A stretch of 64,000 nucleotides of DNA, taken from positions 1 through 64,000 of the forward strand of contig NZ_FQYW01000011.1 in assembly GCF_900141865.1 (NCBI RefSeq). The letters are read 5' to 3'. Positions 1 through 9,148 of this stretch are shown in pieces. Under the pieces are notes generated by a model. It saw only the letters and a list, made by a program, of their open reading frames with translations, did no database searches and was not told the origin of the DNA. This stretch comes from Anaerovibrio lipolyticus DSM 3074 (lineage in GTDB: Bacteria > Bacillota > Negativicutes > Selenomonadales > Selenomonadaceae). The position numbers were made by a program, and so were the translations under genes. Each line of letters starts with the position of its first letter. The first letter of the stretch is position 1.

Positions 1-1
1 A

Positions 2-166
2 CACTGCCAAGAATACAGTGAGTTTTACTACAAGAAATACGCTGAGGTTAAAACCCATCAGCATAAACGTGCACTCGCTCTCACAGCTCGTAAAGCAATA
101 AAGTTGATTTTTGGATTGCTGGCCAAGAATCAGCTCTACTCCGAAAACAGAGTAGGCCAATCTTAA
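2..166 (+). CDS. IS110-family transposase, C-terminal end (cut by window edge)
   Basis: Reading frame 2 is open from the window start to TAA at 164-166 and gives 54 residues. The segment with KTHQHKRALALTARKAIKL followed by an IFGLLAKNQLY-like end is typical of the extreme C-terminus of IS110-family (transposase_20 domain) DEDD/serine recombinases. The N-terminal RuvC-like part and the catalytic serine lie outside the window, so it cannot be said whether the gene is intact. IS110 elements use a noncoding bridge RNA encoded beside the transposase; see the intergenic entry that follows. The call rests on motif resemblance of a short fragment. Confidence 0.75.
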   Translation, partial: HCQEYSEFYYKKYAEVKTHQHKRALALTARKAIKLIFGLLAKNQLYSENRVGQS

Positions 167-828
167 TATTTTACGAACAAGCCTTCTGGATTTTAGGTTT
201 ACTGTCCAGGGGCCTGTTAAGTGCACGCTAATTTAAGGATTTGCTTGCAAAACTTTTGAAAAATGAGCTTTACATATTACCAGGTTGCTAAAGCTTCAAC
301 TGCAATAACGGTATCTTGTTACCAAGCAAAAATAAACTATATTGGAATTGAAATTAATGTCTTATTTTTGCACACAAAAAAACGCAAAAACGGGCAGTTC
401 ACTGCTCTGCCCTACTTTTTGCGTTAAAATTGCAATTATGGTACTTTCTAAATTTTATACTACAGATGTCCCCCCCCCGTGTGGACATTCATTGGATGCA
501 ACAAGGCCACTATGGCCTTTGATAAGTATTAACCCCACTTCCTTGTCCTCTCTTTCATCCGTGAATAATCATTACAATTTTGTATTTTACATAATATAAT
601 TGATAAAATCAAGAAATATTCACAAAAAGTGGTATTTTTGTCCCATTTATAGTTGTTGGTACTTAACATTAATATAAATTATTACTTTTAAAAACTAATA
701 CTTTTAGGATAATTATTCTTATTTGCCAAAACTTATCTAGTATTATTTTGTGCCATTATATGACCGTTACAATCCTAGAAGATATAAAACCTCATTCTAC
801 AATATATAATTATCTCGTGGAATATGTA
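167..828. other. AT-rich gene-free stretch after the IS110 gene
   Basis: About 660 bases with no convincing gene. An open frame at 342-599 (85 codons) has low-complexity composition, no ribosome binding site and no family resemblance, and it spans a long inverted repeat, so it is not called. The first 100-150 bases after the transposase stop are likely still part of the IS110 element and could hold its noncoding end. The stretch also has a run of nine C (470-478) and a small palindrome AAGGCCACTATGGCCTT (504-520). The element boundary could not be defined because the other end lies outside the window. Confidence 0.5.
381..425. repeat. Long inverted repeat (possible terminator or element end)
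   Basis: AACGCAAAAA (381-390) pairs with TTTTTGCGTT (416-425), and inside it GGGCAG (392-397) pairs with CTGCCC (407-412), leaving a 9-base loop. This gives a 16-bp interrupted stem. Oligo-A and oligo-T tracts lie inside the stem, as in some bidirectional terminators. It lies about 215 bases after the IS110 stop and could end read-through transcription or mark an old element end. Confidence 0.55.
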
Positions 829-866
829 TTGCTATTGCATAGCGTTTTGCCTATAATTTGATTATA
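829..866 (+). promoter_or_regulatory. Promoter and operator-like palindrome of the toxin-antitoxin operon
   Basis: TTGCTA (829-834), a 17-base spacer and TATAAT (852-857) form a good sigma-70-type promoter 35 bases before the antitoxin start. The -10 box is one arm of an inverted repeat TATAAT-TTG-ATTATA (852-866). RelB/DinJ antitoxins usually bind palindromes overlapping their own promoter, so this repeat is the natural operator candidate (inference). Confidence 0.6.
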
Positions 867-891
867 GATATAGATGAAAGGAGATTTTATT

Positions 892-1200
892 ATGGCTGCT
901 AAAACTTCAAATCTATACGCCCGTATTGAACCAAATGTTAAAGCTCAAGCAGAGGGTATTCTGACCGCTTTGGGAATCCCTGTCTCCAATGCTATAAACA
1001 TGTTCTACAAGCAGATTATTCTTCATCGTGGACTACCCTTTGAAGTTAAGCTACCGCCTTCTACTTTACCTGATATTACCAGGATGACTGAAACGGAATT
1101 AGATGCTGAACTAGAAAAAGGGTATCAAGATATGTTGGCTGGAAGAACCAAACCAGTAGATGAAGCCTTTGCAGAAATTTGGAAGGATTGCCAGGTATGA
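892..1200 (+). CDS. RelB/DinJ-family antitoxin
   Basis: A 102-residue protein of the RelB/DinJ antitoxin family. The N-terminal ribbon-helix-helix signature is clear: NLYARIEPNVKAQAE, then LGIPVSNAINMFYKQII and HRGLPFEVK. The family binds its operator as a dimer through this domain and neutralises the partner toxin through the C-terminal tail. A start at 874 is possible but that ATG lies in the ribosome binding site AAAGGAG (877-883); the ATG at 892 is correctly spaced and begins with the usual MAA-T-N pattern. The stop overlaps the toxin start (ATGA), so the two are translationally coupled. Antitoxin identity is firm; the exact toxin family it pairs with is less certain. Confidence 0.93.
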   Translation: MAAKTSNLYARIEPNVKAQAEGILTALGIPVSNAINMFYKQIILHRGLPFEVKLPPSTLPDITRMTETELDAELEKGYQDMLAGRTKPVDEAFAEIWKDCQV

Positions 1201-1523
1201 AATACAAAGTAGTTGTTTCTGAAGAAGCGAGTAAAAATATTCGCAACATATTTCGCTATATTGCCTTAACACTACAATCCCCCGAAAATGCTTTTAATCA
1301 AATAAAACGAATTGAAAAACACATTAGAGGACTTAGCGAAATGCCATACAGATTTCGAGTATATAAACATGGGAAATGGAAAGGTCGCGGTCTTCATGTG
1401 ATGCCTGTTGACAATTATTGTATATTTTATATTCCCGATGATGAATCCACCACAGTAACCATTCTTCAAGTAATGTATGGTGGACAAGATATAGAAAAAT
1501 GGTTAGACAAAATAACACTATAA
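1197..1523 (+). CDS. RelE/ParE-family toxin
   Basis: A 108-residue basic protein with the RelE/ParE fold pattern: YKVVVSEEASKNIRNIFRYIA at the N-terminus, a helix with IKRIEKHIRGLSEMPYRF, then strand segments GRGLHVMPVDNYCIFYIPDD and VTILQVMYGGQDIEKWL. Proteins of this family either cleave mRNA on the ribosome (RelE) or poison gyrase (ParE); the sequence alone does not decide, although the two-helix N-terminus and VxVxxVxYxxxD-like end look ParE-like. The start is placed at the ATG overlapping the antitoxin stop; an ATG at 1179 would extend it by six residues but has no ribosome binding site. The operon ends with a strong terminator. Confidence 0.9.
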   Translation: MKYKVVVSEEASKNIRNIFRYIALTLQSPENAFNQIKRIEKHIRGLSEMPYRFRVYKHGKWKGRGLHVMPVDNYCIFYIPDDESTTVTILQVMYGGQDIEKWLDKITL

Positions 1524-1532
1524 CTAAAAATG

Positions 1533-1580
1533 ATGCCTAGGTGACCTATACCGTAGCAAAAGGACACCTAGGCATTTCCT
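1533..1580 (+). terminator. Terminator of the toxin-antitoxin operon
   Basis: ATGCCTAGGTG (1533-1543) pairs perfectly with CACCTAGGCAT (1565-1575), followed by a T-rich run. It lies 10 bases after the toxin stop. Confidence 0.85.
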
Positions 1581-1660
1581 TTATAATTATTATATTTTCC
1601 CGCCTTACATATATGCTCTCCTGCATATATTTAGTCATTAAAACCTTTATTCTAAAAAAA

Positions 1661-2812
1661 TTAAACAATACTATTTGGTACTTTTAAATTTCGGTGTTCG
1701 ATTATCTTATTCCTTGTGTATCTTAGATTGTATTTCAGCTGCTCCAATCGCTCCAGGTCAAAAAGCGGATTGGCAGTGAATACCTCATCTATTAGGGCAT
1801 CCACCTTATCTGGGGACAGTTTATCCAGTTCAAGGTTTGAGTTACTTATCAGCTTTAACTGCTCTTCCTGGGTGTCCTTAAACGGCTTTGATGGCTGCTT
1901 GCGGAATTTCATCTGTTTATTGATTTTCTGATACCACAGACTATTGCCGTTATCAAATATTGGAGCCATGCCAATAAATTGCTGTGTATTCACGTCCTTG
2001 ATAAAGCCAAAATTGCCATAGTGACGGTCTGAATTATGAATCAGATAATCAAAGGCCAGCATATTATCAATTTCTCTCGGCTCCACTGCTATCTTCAATT
2101 TTTCCATGCACCTTAAAAAATGCTGATAAGTATCCTCGTGATTGAGTTTTGGAAAGACACTCCGCACTTCTAATGCTGGTACATATTCCGTATCCGTGGT
2201 TATAAAGGTCTGGCAGGTACAGTAAGCCTGCTCTGCCTCATCATCATAAACCAACCTGTAATCCACATGAGGCAAGCCCAATTCTGTCAATAGCTTTGAG
2301 GCAAATACTTCGTTGTATGGCTGCTGGTCGTAAGGTGCAGTCCCCTCTTTGTACAGAATACGCTTGTTATCTTCAATGCACCAAAATTTAGGAAGCTCAC
2401 CATTTGAGCTGCTGTCAGGGGAATAGCCTGACTCTCCCAAATTTATGGTCTTAAAGCTCTGTTTAATGAAGTCGTTATCAAAGAGATTAACAGCCTCCCA
2501 GTCCAGTTCAAAGCCTTCCGGCTTAAACCAGTATTGGTCTGAAAGATTAAGTCCAAGATTTTTAAATGACATGGCTGCCGGTGTTTCCACACCGTAGGCA
2601 TTCAGCATAGCAGACAAATCCTTACGATTGACCGAAACACTGCGGTTATCAATCCAGCTTTTCAATGCAGATGTGCTGTCATAACCATATTGAACGGACA
2701 ACGGTAAAAGCTCAGCATTGATGATAGCTATCTTGTCCTGAATCCAACCAGATACCGGATTTATATTAAAACTGCAAACTGAATTATTCTTGCACATCAA
2801 GGAAATCTGCAT
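1661..2812 (-). CDS. HipA-like kinase-fold protein, stand-alone
   Basis: A 383-residue protein with the C-terminal HipA kinase pattern. Visible are a glycine/serine-rich loop ending GELPKFW (about residue 140), a following YKEG lysine, the catalytic-loop-like segment DYLIHNSDRHYGNFGF (about 260) and the metal-binding segment PIFDNGNSLWY (about 290). HipA kinases phosphorylate tRNA-synthetase or other targets and normally pair with a HipB-type DNA-binding antitoxin; no such partner is next to it, and the N-terminal 120 residues do not show the usual HipA N-domain. Similar orphan proteins occur in Firmicutes with unknown targets. The ATG at 2812 is preferred to the GTG nine bases earlier because AGAAGG stands 8 bases before it. 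No terminator was seen after it. Confidence 0.8.
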   Translation of the reverse strand: MQISLMCKNNSVCSFNINPVSGWIQDKIAIINAELLPLSVQYGYDSTSALKSWIDNRSVSVNRKDLSAMLNAYGVETPAAMSFKNLGLNLSDQYWFKPEGFELDWEAVNLFDNDFIKQSFKTINLGESGYSPDSSSNGELPKFWCIEDNKRILYKEGTAPYDQQPYNEVFASKLLTELGLPHVDYRLVYDDEAEQAYCTCQTFITTDTEYVPALEVRSVFPKLNHEDTYQHFLRCMEKLKIAVEPREIDNMLAFDYLIHNSDRHYGNFGFIKDVNTQQFIGMAPIFDNGNSLWYQKINKQMKFRKQPSKPFKDTQEEQLKLISNSNLELDKLSPDKVDALIDEVFTANPLFDLERLEQLKYNLRYTRNKIIEHRNLKVPNSIV

Positions 2813-2887
2813 AAAATTCACCTTCTATCTATCCCTCTTAACCTCCGATATTGTCCCCTAAAAAGCGGCTGAATGTGTAATTACAGA

Positions 2888-3805
2888 TTATTTTCCTTCA
2901 AACAAAGCCTTTGCGAAGTCCTCGGCTACGAATGGGCGTAAGTCGTCTACGCCTTCGCCTACGCCAATCCATTTAACCGGCATGGAGAGCTCGGCCTTGA
3001 TGCCGATTACCACGCCACCCTTGGCAGTGCCGTCCAGCTTGGTGAGGACAACGCCGGAAATAGGTGCTGCCTCAGTAAAGAGCTTGGCCTGGCTGATGGC
3101 GTTCTGGCCGGTGGTGGCATCCAGTACCAGCAATGTCTCATGGGGCGCATCTGGAATTTCACGCTGAATTACACGATTGATTTTCTTCAGCTCCTCCATG
3201 AGATTGGACTTAGTCTGAAGACGTCCTGCGGTATCAATAAGAAGGATATCCACATTACGTGCCACAGCTGCCTTTACCGCATCAAAGGCCACAGCTGCCG
3301 GATCGGAATTTTCCTCATGACGGATAACCTTGGCATTGGTGCGCTCGCCCCAGATTTCCAGCTGATCAATAGCAGCGGCACGGAAGGTATCAGCAGCGGC
3401 CAGCATAACGGTCTTTCCCTGTTCCCTGTAGTAATTACTCAGCTTGCCAATAGTGGTAGTTTTGCCCACGCCATTTACACCGATTACCAAAATAACGGTA
3501 GGACCTTCCTTGGCGATTTTGGTAGTATCTGAATCCTTGGTAAGAAGCTCAGAAATCTTCTTTGCCAAGAACGGCTTCAAGTCCTCAGGAGTATTGATTT
3601 CCTTTTTCTTGATGCCCTTACGTACAGCTTCCATGAGATTATCAGTGGTGTTGACCCCCACATCTGCCATGATAAGAATTTCCTCCAGCTCATCCAGCAG
3701 ATCATCATCAATATCGGCATAGCCAATAACCAGCTTTTCAATTTTTTCAGTAATAGTTTCACGGGTCTTGGTAAGACCCTTTTTTAATTTATCAAAAAAT
3801 CCCAT
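2888..3805 (-). CDS. ftsY: Signal recognition particle receptor FtsY
   Basis: FtsY is the membrane-associated GTPase that receives SRP-ribosome complexes and passes nascent membrane proteins to the Sec translocon. The 305-residue protein has a short helical N domain and a complete G domain: G1 [10 protein letters not shown] (about 109-118), [16 protein letters not shown] (about 190), [10 protein letters not shown] (about 255). It lacks the long acidic A domain of enterobacterial FtsY, which is normal in Firmicutes. It follows smc by 18 bases, the conserved smc-ftsY order, and is surely cotranscribed with it. Two ATGs stand in tandem; the second (3805) has better spacing to GGAGG and gives the usual [11 protein letters not shown] start; the first would begin at 3808. 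Confidence 0.97.
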   Translation of the reverse strand: MGFFDKLKKGLTKTRETITEKIEKLVIGYADIDDDLLDELEEILIMADVGVNTTDNLMEAVRKGIKKKEINTPEDLKPFLAKKISELLTKDSDTTKIAKEGPTVILVIGVNGVGKTTTIGKLSNYYREQGKTVMLAAADTFRAAAIDQLEIWGERTNAKVIRHEENSDPAAVAFDAVKAAVARNVDILLIDTAGRLQTKSNLMEELKKINRVIQREIPDAPHETLLVLDATTGQNAISQAKLFTEAAPISGVVLTKLDGTAKGGVVIGIKAELSMPVKWIGVGEGVDDLRPFVAEDFAKALFEGK

Positions 3806-3823
3806 CATAAACCTCCAAAGAAT

Positions 3824-6800
3824 TTAATTTTCTATCATGGATTCAGCTTCCTTCAGCTTTACGGAAAGAATCTTGGATACACCAGCATCCTCCACAGTAA
3901 CACCATACATGGAATCCGCTGACTCCATAGTGCCCTTACGATGAGTAACCACAATAAACTGGGTATTACTGGAATATTCCTCAAGGAAGCTGCCGAAACG
4001 CCCAATATTGGCTTCATCCAACGGTGCATCCACCTCGTCAAGAAGTGAGAATGGTGCCGGTCTATAACGCAGGAAGGAGAACAGCAAAGCCACAACTGTA
4101 AGGGCACGCTCTCCACCTGACAGCACCGCCAAATTCTGCTGCTTCTTGTCAGGAATCTGTACCACTATATCCACACCGGATTCCAGCACATTATCCTTGT
4201 CTATGAGAATAATCTTGGCTTCACCACCACCAAAGAGTCTGACGAAAATATCCTTAAAGAACAGATTAATACTGTTAAAGGCTTCCTTAAACTGCTTGGT
4301 CATGGTGGCATCCATTTCGCCGATAATCTTCAACAAATCCGCCTTGGCGTTGTTAAGATCCTCAGCATTCCCGGACAAAAATCCGTGACGCTCCAAAAGC
4401 TCTTTGTATTCCGTTGGAGCATTTGGATTTACGACGCCAATGGCTCCAATCTCCCGCTCCAGTCGCTTCAGTTCCCGTTTAAGGGCTGTTGGTTCCATCT
4501 CAGGCACCATCTCAGCTGCACGCTCCGGAACTATACCATATTCAGACAGCATCTCATTTTCCAGCTGCTCCAAATCGTATTCCGTATGGGATGCATTCAA
4601 CTCCAGCTGATGCAGCTCATCCTGAATACCATTAAGACGCTGCTGGGCTGCCTTGGTTTCCTTTTCGTTTTTCTGGCTTTCCACCAGCTTTTCCATGCGA
4701 CGCTCGTGAACTTCCTTGTATTCACCTTTTGCCTTTGCATAGTCATCCTGTAAATGCTGGGTTCTGGTAATGAGTCCGCCAATCTTATTTTGGCTTTCCT
4801 CCAGTTCATTGTCCAGCCTACGGATTTCCTGCTCATTTTGGCTGATGGCTTCTGCATTTCTTGAAAGCTCACGCTGACGAATCAGAGTCTTTTCCTTCAT
4901 GCGGAGAATACTCTGCTCCAGCACCGTTTTATCATGCTCCAGCTGATTGGTAAATACAGATAGGTCCTCTGCCTCCTGATCCATATCAGCATAATCATCA
5001 TTGATCTCCTGAAGCTCATCATTTAAGGCTTTATTATTCGCATCCAGATTTTCAGTTTCTTTTCTCAGCTCAGCCACCTTGCCTTGAATGGAAAGGAAAT
5101 TGGCCTGGGCATTTTCCAGCGTGTGCTCCAGCACCTCATAATCTGCATTGGCCTTTGTCAGCTTTTCCTCAATGGAGGAAACATTCAGCTGATGCTCCTG
5201 CTCCCGCATTTCCAAGGCATGGAGGTCATTTCTGAATATATCCAGCTCAGAGGCAGCTACTTCTATTCTCCTTTTAAGGTCACTGCACTTTTCCTGCAAA
5301 TCATCAAAGGATTTTTTATCCTTTGCCAGCTTATCTCTAAGCTGTTTTATTTCATCCTGACGATTAAGGAAGCTGCTTTCCCTATGCTGATGGCTTCCAC
5401 CGGTCATGGCACCACCAGGACTAAGAAGCTCGCCTTCAAGGGTTACAATACGAAGGCGCTGCCCCATCTGCCGATTTAAGCTAACGGCGTTATCCATAGT
5501 GTCAACCACCAGGGTTCTTCCCAAAAGGAACTCCATAACCTTTTTATAGGCATCATCAGTAGTGACAATTTCATGGGCCCAGCCAATAACACCCTTCGCC
5601 CCATTGGGCAAATTCTCCCGATTATTTCTTGGAGTAATGGAAGACAGTGGCAGGAAGGTAACACGCCCCAAACGGTCGCGTTTTAAAAATTCAATGGCCG
5701 CCTTGGCAGTATCAGTATCCTTGGTAACGATATTTTGCAGGGCTCCTCCCAAGGCTGTTTCAATGGCAGTCACATATTTACCGGGAACCTCCATTAATTC
5801 AGCCACAGTACCACACACCTGCTGACGCCAAGGTGTCTGGCTTTTAAGTACAGCCTTTACAGCCTTGCCAAAGCCTTCATAGGAATTCTGCAAATTCTCC
5901 ATTATCTGAAGTCGGCTGGCCATCTTCTGAATGCTGCCATCCAGCTGGTTCTTTTCCCTGGTTAAGGTCACAAGGGTCTGGTTATCCTCTTTAAGCTGAT
6001 TTTCCTTAAGTTGGATTTCCCGAGCCTTTGAATCCTTTTTCTTGGAGGTTTCCTCAGCTGCCAGGGTCAATTCCCCCTGGTCCCTTTCCATAAGGGCAAT
6101 TTCCTTTTGCAGCTCCTCTAATTGCTGCAGCTGATCACCACGATTTTGGCTGTCGTTTTCCAGATCACGCTCCAAAATCAACAGCTGGCTGTTTTTTGCA
6201 TTATAGCTCTGCATGCCCTCCTGAACCTGCTTTTCAAGATGAGACCGTTCTTCCCGTTTTTTCTGTAGGGATTCACGGAGACCCTTGGCCTGTTCGCGGC
6301 ATTTCTGTATTTTGGCTGTTGTTTCCTCAAGGGTGCTCTGGGACTCTTCCCCGCTCTTGGTAGAATCATTTATATCCTGCTGGGCTTCTTCTACAGCAGC
6401 CTTTAATTCACGAAGCTGCTGGCTCAGAAGCTGACGGGACGCCTTGCCCTGACGGCGGCGCTCCTCCAGAACCTTAATGTCACTTTCAGCTGCCTCAAGC
6501 TGGCTGTGGAGTTCGTTGCGCTTCTGGGAAATAACCTCCTGCTCCTTTTCCAGCTCCAATACCGCCTTATCAAACTGCTCCTTGCGGTTTTCTGAAAGCT
6601 GCAGGGCTGTTCTGGCAGCTATTTCCTGATCCTTCTTGGCAGTAATAGCTGCAGTGTGCTTGGCCTTTTTCTTGTTAAGGTCAAGATAGTTAAGGTAAAT
6701 GCCAGCCAGATTGAATTTCTTTAATTCCTCCTTAAGGGCATTGTATTTTTCTGTCTTTTCCGCACTGAGCTTCAAAGGCTCCAGCTGATTCTCTATCTCG

Positions 6801-7384
6801 CCAATAATATCCTGAACACGAAGGAGATTAGACTCTGTGTCCTCCAGCTTCCGCATGGATTCCCGCTTACGGTTTCTGTATTTGGTTATTCCTGCTGCTT
6901 CCTCAAAAAAGAGCCTTCTTTCCTCAGGACGGGCATTCAGAACATCATCTATTTTATTCTGACTTATGATACCCATACTGTCATGACCAATACCGGTATC
7001 CGCAAAAAGATTGGTTATATCCTTCAGACGGCAACGGGCCCTATTGATGTAGAACTCGCTGTCACCATTTCTGAAAAGTCTTCTGGTAATGGTGACTTCC
7101 TGAAAGTCCACCGGCATGGTTCCATCGTTATCAAAAACGAGAGATACCTCAGCCACCCCCATGGCACGACGGGCAGCACTGCCATTGAAAATAACATCCT
7201 CAGCCTTGGTACCGCGGATATTACGGATATTCTGTTCACCCAGTACCCATTTGATGGCATCAGAAATATTACTCTTGCCACTGCCGTTTGGCCCCACAAT
7301 AGCTGTTATTCCCTTGTCAAAATCTACTTCTATTTTATCGGCGAAGGTCTTAAAACCATAAGCCTCCAGTCGTTTTAACTGCAA
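3824..7384 (-). CDS. smc: Chromosome segregation ATPase SMC
   Basis: Full-length bacterial SMC (1186 residues), core of the SMC-ScpAB condensin that organises and segregates the chromosome. Walker A GPNGSGKS is at residues 31-38; two long coiled-coil arms (about 170-500 and 680-1020) flank a hinge around 510-670 (VCGTVAELMEVP to GGAMTGGSH); the ABC signature LSGGERAL is at about 1088 and the Walker B SLLDEVDAPLDEAN at about 1113. Translation appears to start at TTG (7382-7384) giving the conserved MQLKRLEAYGFKTF; no in-frame ATG gives the whole N-terminus. It is followed closely by ftsY and preceded by a terminator, so it begins its own unit. Confidence 0.98.
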   Translation of the reverse strand: MQLKRLEAYGFKTFADKIEVDFDKGITAIVGPNGSGKSNISDAIKWVLGEQNIRNIRGTKAEDVIFNGSAARRAMGVAEVSLVFDNDGTMPVDFQEVTITRRLFRNGDSEFYINRARCRLKDITNLFADTGIGHDSMGIISQNKIDDVLNARPEERRLFFEEAAGITKYRNRKRESMRKLEDTESNLLRVQDIIGEIENQLEPLKLSAEKTEKYNALKEELKKFNLAGIYLNYLDLNKKKAKHTAAITAKKDQEIAARTALQLSENRKEQFDKAVLELEKEQEVISQKRNELHSQLEAAESDIKVLEERRRQGKASRQLLSQQLRELKAAVEEAQQDINDSTKSGEESQSTLEETTAKIQKCREQAKGLRESLQKKREERSHLEKQVQEGMQSYNAKNSQLLILERDLENDSQNRGDQLQQLEELQKEIALMERDQGELTLAAEETSKKKDSKAREIQLKENQLKEDNQTLVTLTREKNQLDGSIQKMASRLQIMENLQNSYEGFGKAVKAVLKSQTPWRQQVCGTVAELMEVPGKYVTAIETALGGALQNIVTKDTDTAKAAIEFLKRDRLGRVTFLPLSSITPRNNRENLPNGAKGVIGWAHEIVTTDDAYKKVMEFLLGRTLVVDTMDNAVSLNRQMGQRLRIVTLEGELLSPGGAMTGGSHQHRESSFLNRQDEIKQLRDKLAKDKKSFDDLQEKCSDLKRRIEVAASELDIFRNDLHALEMREQEHQLNVSSIEEKLTKANADYEVLEHTLENAQANFLSIQGKVAELRKETENLDANNKALNDELQEINDDYADMDQEAEDLSVFTNQLEHDKTVLEQSILRMKEKTLIRQRELSRNAEAISQNEQEIRRLDNELEESQNKIGGLITRTQHLQDDYAKAKGEYKEVHERRMEKLVESQKNEKETKAAQQRLNGIQDELHQLELNASHTEYDLEQLENEMLSEYGIVPERAAEMVPEMEPTALKRELKRLEREIGAIGVVNPNAPTEYKELLERHGFLSGNAEDLNNAKADLLKIIGEMDATMTKQFKEAFNSINLFFKDIFVRLFGGGEAKIILIDKDNVLESGVDIVVQIPDKKQQNLAVLSGGERALTVVALLFSFLRYRPAPFSLLDEVDAPLDEANIGRFGSFLEEYSSNTQFIVVTHRKGTMESADSMYGVTVEDAGVSKILSVKLKEAESMIEN

Positions 7385-7471
7385 CTAAAACACCAGCCTG
7401 TTTGAAATTTAATAACACTTTATTTTAGCATAAATTAAGCCATTTTCATATTCTTATGGGCCATTTCATTA

Positions 7472-7512
7472 CAAAACAAAAAGGCTGAAAAGACAAAAGC
7501 ATCTTTTCAGCC
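7472..7512 (-). terminator. Terminator after the decarboxylase beta subunit gene
   Basis: On the minus strand GGCTGAAAAGA pairs with TCTTTTCAGCC (arms 7502-7512 and 7483-7493), followed by TTTTTGTTTTG. It separates oadB from smc. Confidence 0.85.
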
Positions 7513-7534
7513 CTTCGGACATTATCAAATAATC

Positions 7535-8671
7535 TTATTTGGCACCCAGCATAGCCATCATAGTACCAGCAGCTACTGCTGTACCGATAACGCCAGCTAC
7601 GTTAGGACCCATTGCATGCATCAGGAGGAAGTTGGAAGGGTTTGCCTTCTGACCAACCATCTGAGATACACGGGCTGCCATAGGAACGGCAGATACACCT
7701 GCAGAACCGATGAGCGGATTGATCTTGCCACCGGAAAGACGGCACATAACCTTACCAAGCAGCACACCAGCGGCAGTACCACCAGCGAATGCCAGGAGAC
7801 CAAGGAGGATAATCTCAATAGTCTGTACAGTCAGGAAGTGCTCTGCACTCATGGTCATACCAGTACCAGTAGCAAGGAAGATAGTAACGATGTTGCACAG
7901 TGCATTCTGGGAAGTATCGGACAAACGGTCTGTTACACCAGACTCACGGAACAGGTTACCAAGCATCAGCATACTGATAAGAGCAGCTACAGGTGGGAGC
8001 AACAGGGAAATGATAATAGCTGAGGATACTGGGAACACCAGTCTCTCAAACTTAGTTACATTGCGAAGCTGTTCCATCTTGACAGCTCTCTCTTCCTTGG
8101 AAGTCATCAGCTTCATAATAGGTGGCTGAATGAGAGGTACCAGAGACATATAAGAATATGCTGCTACAGCGATTGCACCAAGAAGATTTGGAGCCATCTT
8201 GGATGCCATGTAAATAGCAGTAGGGCCATCAGCACCACCGATGATACCGATAGCGGAAGCCTCCTGGGCAGTAAACCCAAGAGCCATTGCACCAGCCAGG
8301 GAAATAAATACACCAAACTGTGCAGCCGCACCCAAGAACAGGGTGTTAGGGTTTGCAATCAACGGTCCAAAATCCGTCATGGCACCTACACCAAGGAAAA
8401 TCAGTGGAGGGAAAATCTCATACTGAATACCATAGTGGATAACCTGCATAACACCTGGTTCTTCGAGGAAACCGGTGCATGGGAAATTAGCCATTATACA
8501 ACCAAAGGCAATTGGAGTCAGCAAAAGTGGCTCGAATTCTTTACCGATAGCCATGTACAACAGTAACAGGCCTACCAGTATCATAATGAAATTACCCAAG
8601 GTAAAGGAAGCAAAACCGCTGTCCAGCCATACTGACTGAATAGATGTTAAAAATGCGCTTAATATATCCAT
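7535..8671 (-). CDS. Na+-translocating decarboxylase, beta subunit
   Basis: A 378-residue, highly hydrophobic protein of the OadB/MmdB/GcdB family. In these complexes the beta subunit decarboxylates carboxybiotin and couples it to Na+ export. Recognisable family segments include [17 protein letters not shown], the conserved [21 protein letters not shown] (about 140-160) and the C-terminal [20 protein letters not shown] with [20 protein letters not shown]. About nine to ten membrane segments are visible. The upstream gene encodes the small membrane subunit; the carboxyltransferase (alpha) and biotin carrier genes are not in this window, so the substrate (oxaloacetate, methylmalonyl-CoA or glutaconyl-CoA) cannot be told. 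Confidence 0.93.
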   Translation of the reverse strand: MDILSAFLTSIQSVWLDSGFASFTLGNFIMILVGLLLLYMAIGKEFEPLLLTPIAFGCIMANFPCTGFLEEPGVMQVIHYGIQYEIFPPLIFLGVGAMTDFGPLIANPNTLFLGAAAQFGVFISLAGAMALGFTAQEASAIGIIGGADGPTAIYMASKMAPNLLGAIAVAAYSYMSLVPLIQPPIMKLMTSKEERAVKMEQLRNVTKFERLVFPVSSAIIISLLLPPVAALISMLMLGNLFRESGVTDRLSDTSQNALCNIVTIFLATGTGMTMSAEHFLTVQTIEIILLGLLAFAGGTAAGVLLGKVMCRLSGGKINPLIGSAGVSAVPMAARVSQMVGQKANPSNFLLMHAMGPNVAGVIGTAVAAGTMMAMLGAK

Positions 8672-8691
8672 ACTCTAGTGACTTCTCCTTA

Positions 8692-9039
8692 TCATCTCAT
8701 CTTCAAGGTAGTAAGGCCTTCATGACGAGCTACGCCGCCCCATGCAGGACGATCGGCTACTCTGATAGCCTTAACGCGAGAAAAGCCCACACCCATGGTT
8801 GCCAAAGCAGCTGCAATAGCTGCCACGGTCTCGTCTGCAATACCCTTCTCCACTACTGGAGCAGGTGCAGCTGTTTTAGGTGCCGGAGCTGCCTTTGGAG
8901 CTGCCTTTGGAGCTGCTGCTGCTTTTGCAGTCGGATCAATCTTGTGGATCAATCTGATGTAAAGGCTTAAAACAAACAGCACCGCGAATACGATTGTCAT
9001 GTTAATAAGCATGATGACAATAGGATTCTGAGTTTCCAT
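8692..9039 (-). CDS. OadG/MmdD-type small membrane subunit of Na+ decarboxylase
   Basis: A 115-residue protein with one N-terminal membrane helix (about residues 7-28), an Ala/Pro/Lys-rich linker (about 37-63) and a C-terminal conserved tail with AIAAALATMG and WGGVARHEGL. This is the layout of OadG gamma / MmdD delta subunits, which hold the complex together at the membrane; the linker resembles those of biotin carrier proteins, but no MKM biotinylation motif is present. It precedes the beta subunit gene by 20 bases. A strong hairpin lies in its upstream region. The exact subunit name depends on the complex it belongs to. Confidence 0.85.
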   Translation of the reverse strand: METQNPIVIMLINMTIVFAVLFVLSLYIRLIHKIDPTAKAAAAPKAAPKAAPAPKTAAPAPVVEKGIADETVAAIAAALATMGVGFSRVKAIRVADRPAWGGVARHEGLTTLKMR

Positions 9040-9073
9040 AAATACACCGCCTTATTAAAAATTTTAAAACTGC

Positions 9074-9115
9074 CACTGCCTCAATTTGAATAATAATATT
9101 CAGGGTGAAGCAGTG
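9074..9115 (-). promoter_or_regulatory. Long hairpin upstream of the decarboxylase genes (possible attenuator)
   Basis: CACTGC (9074-9079) pairs with GCAGTG (9110-9115), enclosing TCA/TGA and the inner pair TGAATA/TATTCA. On the minus strand the hairpin is followed by GCAGTTTTAAAATTTTT, so it could act as a weak terminator or attenuator 35 bases before the OadG-type start. No known riboswitch class was recognised. Confidence 0.45.
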
Positions 9116-9148
9116 CCCCCCTTTAACACTTTTAGTACACTTACATAT

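Noticed and set aside
342-599. An 85-codon frame in the gene-free stretch after the IS110 gene
   Set aside because: It reads through a long inverted repeat and a run of nine C, has no ribosome binding site and no family pattern.
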